Assembly (NCBI GenBank): GCA_009885415.1
Contig: VFKU01000176.1
Location: 1-5,866 of the forward strand
Origin: Rhodothermota bacterium
Lineage (GTDB): Bacteria; Hydrogenedentota; Hydrogenedentia; Hydrogenedentales; GCA-2746185
Direction of reading: 5' to 3'
Length of the DNA stretch: 5,866 nt
A program made the translations under genes and the position numbers. The notes below the pieces were generated by a model. The model worked only from the letters and a program-made list of their open reading frames with translations. It made no database searches and was not told the origin of the DNA. Positions 1 through 4,546 of the stretch are shown here, one piece after another. Within the stretch, counting starts at the first letter, position 1. Every line of letters starts with the position of its first letter.

Positions 1-1333
1 AGTCGGCCGCGAGCCAGTCCAGGAGATCCTCAGACCACGGCTTGTTCTCCAGCACGTCGGAGGGCTCGCTGAGGCCGCGGCCCATGAGCGCGCTCCAGAC
101 GCGGTTGACCGCCATGCGGGTGAAGCGGCCGTTCTGTGGGGTGACGACGAGTTCAGCCACGCGCGCCTGGCGATCGGCGAGCGGCGCGGCGGCGTCGATC
201 GCGCCCAGTTCGGGGAAGAGGAAGCGGGTCTCGGCGGTCTTGGCCTGGGGCACGTCGCAGCGGACGAGTTCGAGGGGCGCATCGGCGAAGGCGCTGGCGA
301 GGCCGTAGGCGTCGGCGAGCGTCCAGGTGCTCACGAAGCTGTCGTGGCACGAGGCGCACTTGAGGTTGACGCCGAGGAAGACCTGGCCGACGTTCCGCGC
401 GGCCTGCATCGGCGCGGTCTGGTTGGCCGTGGCCGCGCCGCGCCAGACGACGCCCTTGATGAAGCCGGCGGAGCCGCCCGTGCCGCTGACGAGTTCGCGG
501 GTGAAGGCGTCGTAGGGTTTGTTGTCGCGGAGCGAGCTGTAGAGCCAGCCGGTGATTTGTTCGCGGCCGCCGTCGATGTAGCCGGTGCCTGCGAAGTCGT
601 TGCGCAGGGTATCGTTCCAGAAGGTCATCCAGTGTTCGGCGTAGCTGCGGCGATCGGCGAGAAGGTTTTGCACGAGGCGCTCGCGCTTGTCCTTCTTGCG
701 CGAGGATTCGAAGTCGACGAGTTCCTGCGGGCTCGGCAGCAGGCCGATGAGATCAAGGTAGGCGCGTCGCGCGAAGCTGCGGTCGTTGACGAGCGCGGGC
801 GGAATGATCTGGTGCGCGGAGAAATACGCGTCGACGAAGCGATCAATCGGCGCGTCGGAGCCGTGGATGCCTCGGCCTTCGGGGACCTCGACCTTGCGCG
901 GCGCGAGCGGCGGCGACCACTCCTGCGTGAGCGGTCCTTCGAGGTCCCAGTTGATGCCTTCGTTGATCCATGCGCGGAGGATGGCGATCTCTTCGGATGT
1001 GAGCGGGTCGGTTTTGTTGGGCATGCGCTCATCGGGGTCGTCGCTCGTGATGAGTTCGATAAGGAGGCTGTCATCCGCGTCGCCGGGATTGACGGCGGGT
1101 CCTTGCTCGCCGCCGGCAAGCAGCGATTCGCGGGAGTTCATGCTGAAGCCGCCGCGCTTCTCGGCGCCGAGGTGGCACTTGAAGCAGCGCTCGGTAAGGA
1201 TCGCGTGAACGTCTTTGGTGAAGGAGATCGCGCGGGGGGGAATCTGCGCCGACGCAGTGGTGGCCGCGACAGCGGCTAGCAGGCACACCGCCAGCCCGGT
1301 CGTCGCGCCGCGAATCCGCCGTCCAAGAGTCAT
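1..1333 (-). CDS. Psd1 cytochrome / DUF1549 / DUF1553 secreted protein, N-terminal 444 residues (cut by window edge)
   Basis: Open frame on the minus strand running off the left edge, so only the first 444 codons are present. Residues 1-29 form a signal peptide (basic n-region with RR, hydrophobic core, A-S-A before Q30). Residues about 36-128 are a Psd1-type haem domain: CFKCH at 50-54, KRGGF, the PGD-DSLL segment and M104 as a possible axial ligand. Residues about 160-355 are DUF1549, starting near IDRFVDAYF and holding a second haem-like CASCH at 326-330. FTRMAVNRVW at 404-413 opens DUF1553. Full family members are usually 700-1100 residues. They are exported, may bind haem, and are abundant in Planctomycetota and relatives, often beside sulfatases or DUF1501 genes; the reaction is not established. 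I chose 1333 because it gives the best signal peptide. In-frame ATGs at 1342 and 1366 are possible, and 1366 has a GAGG 5 nt upstream. Codons are strongly C-ending. Confidence 0.9.
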   Translation of the reverse strand, partial: MTLGRRIRGATTGLAVCLLAAVAATTASAQIPPRAISFTKDVHAILTERCFKCHLGAEKRGGFSMNSRESLLAGGEQGPAVNPGDADDSLLIELITSDDPDERMPNKTDPLTSEEIAILRAWINEGINWDLEGPLTQEWSPPLAPRKVEVPEGRGIHGSDAPIDRFVDAYFSAHQIIPPALVNDRSFARRAYLDLIGLLPSPQELVDFESSRKKDKRERLVQNLLADRRSYAEHWMTFWNDTLRNDFAGTGYIDGGREQITGWLYSSLRDNKPYDAFTRELVSGTGGSAGFIKGVVWRGAATANQTAPMQAARNVGQVFLGVNLKCASCHDSFVSTWTLADAYGLASAFADAPLELVRCDVPQAKTAETRFLFPELGAIDAAAPLADRQARVAELVVTPQNGRFTRMAVNRVWSALMGRGLSEPSDVLENKPWSEDLLDWLAAD

Positions 1334-1629
1334 GGCTCCCATGATAGCCGAATCCGCCCGTGCCATCGCAGCCTCGCGCGACGGCGGATTTGACCGCACG
1401 CCTCACAGACTAATCAATAAAATCTATAAATACGATAAATAACCTTGTCTCGCAATCCGCTTTTTTCTCCAGTCAATGCAACAATTCGCCCTATATAAGG
1501 GACGATGAGCCAAAGAACCACCTATTGGTCCTATTGGACTTATGCACCTATACGACAGAGAGTCTCTTCGGCAGCCTAAGGTCTCGAATGGGGATTAAGG
1601 CGGGGTACATCTCACCACGGGAGAATCAA
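1334..1629. promoter_or_regulatory. Divergent intergenic region between the haem protein and the membrane protein
   Basis: This gap must hold both start signals, since its flanking genes diverge. The segment 1408-1445 is markedly AT-rich in GC-rich surroundings. On the minus strand TTGCGA (1450-1455) lies 17 nt before TATTTA, a weak candidate promoter for the haem gene. On the plus strand there is TATATA at 1492-1497 inside the inverted repeat CCCT-N5-AGGG (1489-1501), a tandem 9-bp repeat (CCTATTGGT, CCTATTGGA) at 1521-1538, and a weak TTGGTC (1525-1530)/TATACG (1549-1554) pair with an 18-nt spacer. None of these promoters is strong by eye. I see no gene in the gap; a frame open from TTG at 1525 looks like non-coding leader. 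Confidence 0.4.
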
Positions 1630-2535
1630 ATGACCGACACCTTGCCGGAAACGCAGTCAGCGTCCCAAAAGCCTCGGCTGTGGCGCTGGGCGCTCGCGGC
1701 GGTCTTGACCGCAGCGGGGGCGGTGCTCTTGTCGCTTCCCGGGCCGGTGGCGAAGTACACGGGCTACGACGCGTTGAACGCGCACGCGATGGGCCTGGTG
1801 GACGAGGCCTACGAGCGGGACCAGGCGACGTTCTTGGTGATCACGGCGATCAAGACTTCGCTCGCGGTGATTGAGGGGAGCGAGGTCGGCGTCGGATTTC
1901 AGTTGGAGATCGGCGACGTCGTGCAGCCGGCGTATGACTACGTGGATTTTTTCTGGCGGATGTTTTTGTATGCGTTCCTGATTTTGGGTACGTACAAAAT
2001 TTTGATCGAGACGGGCATGTTGGCTTTGGGCTTTGGGGTGATGGGGCTGGGACTCGTACTGCTCGCGGTGGCGCTCGCTGCGGAGCCGCGCGGGGCGGGA
2101 CTGTGGCGCTGGGGACGGCGGACGCTTTTAGGCGGGGCGCTGTTTGCCTACGCGGTGCCACTGGCGCTCGTGGCAACGAATGAATTGAGCGTGCGGTACA
2201 CGAGCGGGATCAAGGCGAAGCACTTGGAATCGATCAAGGCGCTGCGGACGCGGATGGACGCATCGACGCGCGAATTTATCGCGCTGAAGGACCAGATCAA
2301 CATCTTGCAGCCCGGGACGAGTCTGGAGAACATCAAGAACGGGATGCTCGGTCTTGCGGGGTCGATCGGACGGACCTTTCAGGAAAGCTTGAAAGCGTTT
2401 TTGTATTTCATGTTGGTGATCGCATTCGAGGTGGTGTTCTTTCCTTTTCTGAGCGCGTGGGTCTTGTATAAGTTTGGGCAGTTTGCGTTGGGGCGAGTGG
2501 TGAGTGCGGCGGTCGAACGGCCGGTTTTGGCCTAA
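1630..2535 (+). CDS. Multi-pass inner-membrane protein of unknown function (301 aa)
   Basis: The start at ATG 1630 is supported by GGGAG at 1619-1623 with a 6-nt spacer, and gives a hydrophilic N-terminus (MTDTLPETQ) before the first membrane segment. Hydrophobic segments are visible at about 17-37, 108-126, 129-151, 165-183 and 257-280. A loop of about 70 residues separates segments 1 and 2. It contains the most distinctive stretch, EGSEVGVGF (82-90) followed by IGDVVQPAYDYVDFFWR (94-110), which looks conserved. Residues about 188-256 are a charged, probably helical domain (KAKHLESIKALRTRMD, then LKDQINILQPG). I recognise no enzymatic motif, transporter signature or named domain. Codons are strongly G-ending, opposite to both outer genes. 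It appears monocistronic and converges on the cold-shock gene with a 66-bp gap. A conserved membrane protein is certain; a function is not assignable. Confidence 0.9.
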   Translation: MTDTLPETQSASQKPRLWRWALAAVLTAAGAVLLSLPGPVAKYTGYDALNAHAMGLVDEAYERDQATFLVITAIKTSLAVIEGSEVGVGFQLEIGDVVQPAYDYVDFFWRMFLYAFLILGTYKILIETGMLALGFGVMGLGLVLLAVALAAEPRGAGLWRWGRRTLLGGALFAYAVPLALVATNELSVRYTSGIKAKHLESIKALRTRMDASTREFIALKDQINILQPGTSLENIKNGMLGLAGSIGRTFQESLKAFLYFMLVIAFEVVFFPFLSAWVLYKFGQFALGRVVSAAVERPVLA

Positions 2536-2556
2536 GACTGAGCATAGAAAATAGAA

Positions 2557-2582
2557 CGGGCCCCGGCCGAAGCCGGGGCCCG
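2557..2582 (-). terminator. Rho-independent terminator of the cold-shock gene, cUUCGg tetraloop
   Basis: A perfect 11-bp GC stem (2557-2567 with 2572-2582) encloses a loop that reads TTCG on the minus strand, closed by C-G: the very stable cUUCGg tetraloop. On the minus strand it is followed by a T-rich tract (TTCTATTTTCTAT). On the plus strand no T tract follows. It therefore serves the cold-shock gene, whose stop codon is 20 nt upstream, although it lies between two convergent genes and may also hinder read-through from the membrane gene. A smaller hairpin (GAGGT/ACCTC, 2584-2599) sits between the stop codon and this stem. Confidence 0.85.
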
Positions 2583-2601
2583 AGAGGTTCAAAGACCTCG
2601 A

Positions 2602-2805
2602 TTACATCGGGCGAACAGCAGTCGCCTCGGGGCCTTTACGCCCCTGGCCCTTCTCGTACGAGACCTTCTGGCCGTCCGCAAGAGTGCGGTAGCCCTGGGC
2701 GTCGATGTTCGAGTGATGGACGAAAAGATCCGCACCACCATCGTCCGGCGTAATGAAACCGAAACCCTTTTGCTCACTGAACCACTTCACTGTACCTGTG
2801 CTCAC
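2602..2805 (-). CDS. csp: Cold-shock-domain (CspA family) RNA/DNA-binding protein, 67 aa
   Basis: A single cold-shock domain fills the whole protein, the usual CspA length. It begins (M)STGTVKWFSEQKGFGFITPDDGG; RNP1 is KGFGFI and RNP2 is LFVHHS, both with the aromatic residues that stack on single-stranded RNA or DNA. Such proteins act as cytoplasmic RNA chaperones that melt secondary structure and can antiterminate transcription. The start is GTG at 2805: AGGAG at 2812-2816 is 6 nt upstream and the family N-terminus begins exactly there. An ATG at 2829 would add eight residues including the ribosome-binding site and is rejected. Synonymous codon use is more mixed than in neighbouring genes, consistent with high expression. 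The gene ends at a strong terminator. The leader carries a CRP-like palindrome and a tiny upstream frame, so translational or CRP/FNR-type control is possible. Cold induction itself cannot be inferred; many csp genes are constitutive. Confidence 0.97.
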   Translation of the reverse strand: MSTGTVKWFSEQKGFGFITPDDGGADLFVHHSNIDAQGYRTLADGQKVSYEKGQGRKGPEATAVRPM

Positions 2806-2829
2806 TTGCTTCTCCTTTGTGTCCCGCAT

Positions 2830-2847
2830 TTATGTGAGCGAGATCAC
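2830..2847 (-). CDS. Possible leader mini-ORF (M-I-S-L-T-stop) upstream of csp
   Basis: On the minus strand a GTG at 2847-2845 is preceded by a full consensus AGGAGG (2853-2858) at 5-nt spacing, better than the site used by csp itself. It opens a 5-codon frame (GTG ATC TCG CTC ACA TAA) closing 24 nt before, and in frame with, the csp start. Its codons coincide almost exactly with the CRP-like palindrome. It may be a leader peptide that loads ribosomes upstream of csp, or chance. No conservation can be judged here. Confidence 0.3.
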   Translation of the reverse strand: MISLT

Positions 2848-2849
2848 GT
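2832..2849. promoter_or_regulatory. CRP/FNR-superfamily-like operator palindrome upstream of csp
   Basis: TGTGA-GCGAGA-TCACG (2833-2848) matches the CRP core TGTGA-N6-TCACA at 9 of 10 defined bases. Its centre is about 35 bp upstream of the csp GTG. No convincing sigma-70 promoter is visible in the 199 bp between csp and the next minus-strand gene; the best -10 is CATAAA on the minus strand (2829-2834), directly abutting the palindrome. Bound protein there would more likely repress than activate. Whether this organism has a CRP homologue is unknown. Confidence 0.35.
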
Positions 2850-3004
2850 TCCCCTCCTGGTCATTTCCGGCGGACCCTCGAGGGGATGTAAGGGCCCGGC
2901 CGTAACAAATAAGCGTGCGGCGTCTCGAGTTGAGCGTGCCGTCACGGCTTAAGTTCAAATGGTTGGTCTTGCGATGGTCCGGGGAAGGACGCCGCGCGAA
3001 AACT

Positions 3005-3160
3005 TCAGCGCGACTCTCCGCTTCCGAAGGAAGGTCCCGGCGCATCGCCGGGTCGATCGATCTTCTTTTCCAGTTTGCGCTGACGCTTTTCTTCCTGTTT
3101 CTTCTTCTTCGCCAACTCACGCTGGCGTTTTTCAAGGGAATGGTTCGGGCGGGCTGCCAC
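3005..3160 (-). CDS. Small highly basic protein, 51 aa, lysine/arginine-rich helix
   Basis: A short gene on the minus strand starting at GTG 3160. GAGGT (TGAGGT, overlapping the upstream gene's stop codon) is 6 nt upstream. The product begins (M)AARPNHSLEKRQRELAKK and continues as an uninterrupted charged helix to about residue 35, followed by a Gly/Pro/Ser tail. I count 16 K/R against 8 D/E. From memory, an N-terminus of the RPN-S-x-x-KRQ-E-x type followed by a K/R/E helix recurs in small uncharacterised proteins of planctomycetes and deltaproteobacteria; this is recollection, not a search. The composition suggests nucleic-acid or ribosome contact, which is inference. It lies 9 nt downstream of the acidic 74-aa gene, so translational coupling is likely. 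The last third of the gene holds two perfect hairpins (3021-3033 and 3036-3052). Confidence 0.7.
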   Translation of the reverse strand: MAARPNHSLEKRQRELAKKKKQEEKRQRKLEKKIDRPGDAPGPSFGSGESR

Positions 3161-3169
3161 GTGGTTACC

Positions 3170-3394
3170 TCAATCGTCGTCGGAGTCGAGCGACACCGGC
3201 AAAACCTCGCCAGGCCCCACATCCGCGGTATGACGCCCCTTGGACGCCGCCTGCTCACACATCGCCACCCACTGATCGTCAGAGATGGTATCGAAGGCCG
3301 TAGACTCCAGCGCCTCGTTGCACAGAATCTGCTCTTCGTTCAGGGCGTTTCGGCGGTTTTGGGCCTTCTGTGAGCCGTTATCGGGGGTGATCAT
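3170..3394 (-). CDS. Small acidic protein of unknown function, 74 aa
   Basis: Starts at ATG 3394 and stops at TGA 3172-3170. I count 15 D/E against 5 K/R, with the acidic end LDSDDD. Residues about 17-51 look helical (NALNEEQILCNEALEST, then a WVAMCEQAA helix); the rest appears disordered. There are two cysteines (25 and 46) but no metal-binding pattern and no signal peptide or membrane segment, so it is probably cytoplasmic. I recognise no domain. No Shine-Dalgarno precedes the ATG; instead an extended -10 (TGGTATAGT) ends 5 nt before it, implying a leaderless transcript. It is the first gene of a two-gene unit with the basic 51-aa protein, in the same frame and separated by one stop codon and 9 nt. 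The opposite charges suggest the two products could bind each other, which is untested. Confidence 0.65.
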   Translation of the reverse strand: MITPDNGSQKAQNRRNALNEEQILCNEALESTAFDTISDDQWVAMCEQAASKGRHTADVGPGEVLPVSLDSDDD

Positions 3395-3399
3395 GCGGC

Positions 3400-3408
3400 A
3401 CTATACCA
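3400..3408 (-). promoter_or_regulatory. Extended -10 promoter of the acidic/basic gene pair (leaderless)
   Basis: On the minus strand TGGTATAGT matches the extended -10 pattern TGnTATAAT with one mismatch. The hexamer ends 5 nt before the ATG at 3394, so transcription should begin at or within a base or two of the start codon. No good -35 is present at 16-18 nt, as is usual for extended -10 promoters. The spacing is the pattern known for leaderless genes in other phyla. Confidence 0.5.
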
Positions 3409-3524
3409 CGCGAACAGAGACGAAATCACATTTTTCTTTTGCGTGTACAGGATTACGCCCCGAGATCTCGCGATTCGATGTTCTGCTGATTTCCGCATTC
3501 GCTTAGTGTAAACAGCCCCGCCGC

Positions 3525-4322
3525 CTACGTTAATTCCCCGCGCATCACCGTCACCGCCTGCCCGGACAACGTCACGCGCTCCGCGCCCACCGCCACGCGA
3601 ATCTCCGCCCCGCGCGCCGACGCCTGGTACGCCGAAAACTCGTCCTTGCCCAGCTTCGCCTGCCAATACGGACCCAACACGCAATGCGCCGAACCCGTCG
3701 CCGGATCCTCGTCAACCCCCATGCGCGGACCAAAGAACCGGGACACGATGGAGTATTTCGCGCCTGCCGCCGCGCGGCTCGTAACGATGATGCCCTTGGG
3801 CTCGATTTTCCGGAGCACCAAAAAATCCGGTGCGCAGGCCCGCACCTCGGCCTCCGAACCAAGTTCCAGCACCAGATAGCTCAGCCGCTCGCTTGCCGCC
3901 GCGCCCACCGCCTTCACCCCCAAGGCCCGCTCCGCATCGCCCGGCACCGCGATCACGCTCACGTGCTCACGCGGAAACTCCACCATGATCCAGTCGCCCT
4001 GCAAGCGCGCCGTCAGCAGCCCGCTGCGCGTATAGAACCGGCACTCGTCCGAAAGCGGCACCACGCCGTCCTGCCAGAGCACGTGCGCCGCCGCCACCGT
4101 CGCGTGCCCGCAAAGATCCACCTCGACCGCCGGTGTGAACCAACGCAGCCCGAAACCATCCCCCCGCGGCACCAGGTACGCCGTTTCGGACAGGTTCATC
4201 TCCATCGCCACCTTCTGCATCCACCCTGCGTCCGCTTCTTCGCGAAGCAAACAAATCGCCGCCGGGTTTCCGCGAAACGCATCCGAGGTAAAAGCGTCCA
4301 CTTGCGTAATTCTCTGTCCCAT
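3525..4322 (-). CDS. PhzF-family isomerase/epimerase-like protein, 265 aa
   Basis: A full-length member of the PhzF/YddE family (diaminopimelate-epimerase fold, usual length 260-300). Visible signatures are QVDAFTSDAFRGNPAAI (7-23), the catalytic-type glutamate in NLSETAYL (E46), the FTPAVEVDLCGHATVAAAHVL region (62-82, with C71-G72-H73) and DEDPATGSAH (204-213, D206). These correspond to the Glu, His and Asp active-site residues of PhzF, so it is probably active. True PhzF isomerises trans-2,3-dihydro-3-hydroxyanthranilate in phenazine synthesis, but most homologues outside a phz operon have unknown substrates. No other phz gene is here, so phenazine synthesis should not be inferred. The start at 4322 has GGAGGG about 8 nt upstream and matches the family N-terminus. 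Codons are strongly G-ending. It has no signal peptide, so it is cytoplasmic. No terminator is obvious after the TAG. Confidence 0.95.
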   Translation of the reverse strand: MGQRITQVDAFTSDAFRGNPAAICLLREEADAGWMQKVAMEMNLSETAYLVPRGDGFGLRWFTPAVEVDLCGHATVAAAHVLWQDGVVPLSDECRFYTRSGLLTARLQGDWIMVEFPREHVSVIAVPGDAERALGVKAVGAAASERLSYLVLELGSEAEVRACAPDFLVLRKIEPKGIIVTSRAAAGAKYSIVSRFFGPRMGVDEDPATGSAHCVLGPYWQAKLGKDEFSAYQASARGAEIRVAVGAERVTLSGQAVTVMRGELT

Positions 4323-4427
4323 TCGTGCCGCCCTCCCGAGTGTACTCTCCCCAAGCCAAGAGTATGCAGACCTTCATTCATTGCCTGGCTAGAATAGATT
4401 TAATTGAAATTATTATATTTTTTACTT

Positions 4428-4454
4428 AATTCGCAACGAATTATTTTGTTAAAT
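4428..4454 (+). other. dif-like (XerC/XerD) candidate site
   Basis: AATTCGCA (4428-4435) resembles the left arm of bacterial dif sites (RNTKCGCATAA), and TTTTGTTAAAT (4444-4454) matches the right XerD arm TTATGTTAAAT at 10 of 11 positions. The central spacer is 5 nt instead of 6 if the left arm is aligned on CGCA, and the last three bases of that arm do not match. Aligned with one gap, I count 18 matches of 28 to the E. coli site. The location, in a window where strand composition reverses, supports the call; the AT-rich background weakens it. Confidence 0.25.
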
Positions 4455-4475
4455 CGATCTTTCCACCCCCACCTA

Positions 4476-4504
4476 TTGTCTTATAATATAGTCAATGATA
4501 TAGT
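4476..4504 (+). promoter_or_regulatory. Promoter of the lytic transglycosylase gene
   Basis: TTGTCT (4476-4481) lies 17 nt before TATAGT (4499-4504), which carries an extended TGA just upstream (TGATATAGT). Predicted transcription start is near 4511, leaving a leader of about 36 nt. A perfect TATAAT also occurs at 4482-4487, with TTTCCA (4460-4465) 16 nt upstream, and could be a second start. The octamer ATATAGTC is repeated 12 bp apart (4486-4493 and 4498-4505), so the -10 region looks duplicated. Confidence 0.5.
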
Positions 4505-4546
4505 CCCGCGTTACCAAGGGTCTGGGCGAGTAAATAATTTACCCCT

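Larger units (their letters stand above)
4323..4546. promoter_or_regulatory. AT-rich divergent intergenic region between the PhzF-like gene and the transglycosylase
   Basis: These 224 bp separate two divergent genes; positions about 4390-4460 are strikingly AT-rich. On the minus strand a perfect TATAAT (4412-4417) could be the -10 of the PhzF-like gene, but its best -35-like hexamer (TTGCGA, 4431-4436) is only 13 nt away, so this may be chance in AT-rich DNA. The plus-strand promoter and a dif-like sequence are listed separately. I see no RNA gene or ORF in the gap. Confidence 0.45.

Noticed and set aside
344..1279. A 311-codon plus-strand open frame opposite the haem protein
   Set aside because: It lies wholly antisense to the Psd1/DUF1549 frame, which carries recognisable motifs and a signal peptide. 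The long frame results from C-ending codons on the other strand.
1525..1629. TTG-initiated 35-residue N-terminal extension of the membrane protein
   Set aside because: It has no ribosome-binding site and unusual composition, whereas ATG 1630 has GGGAG at proper spacing.
2806..2829. ATG-initiated 8-residue extension of the cold-shock protein
   Set aside because: The extension contains the AGGAG of the real GTG start and does not match family N-termini.
2875..2884. Perfect 10-bp palindrome CCCTCGAGGG upstream of csp
   Set aside because: Only three stem pairs around a 4-nt loop, with no T tract; likely chance in GC-rich DNA.
2830..3258. A 142-codon minus-strand open frame across the csp leader and the basic small gene
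   Set aside because: Its arginine- and serine-rich product looks like an out-of-frame translation, and the basic 51-aa frame inside it has its own start signal and sensible composition. Only the last five codons are of interest, as the leader mini-ORF.
3461..3470. Perfect 10-bp palindrome CGAGATCTCG
   Set aside because: Too short to call an operator or terminator on its own; no T tract and no second copy.
3525..4322. Phenazine biosynthesis
   Set aside because: A PhzF-family gene alone is not evidence for phenazines; no phzA/B/D/E/G partner is in the window and the family is broad.
3684..4397. A 237-codon plus-strand frame opposite the PhzF-like gene
   Set aside because: Antisense shadow of a clear PhzF family gene; the His/Arg/Pro-rich product has no domain.
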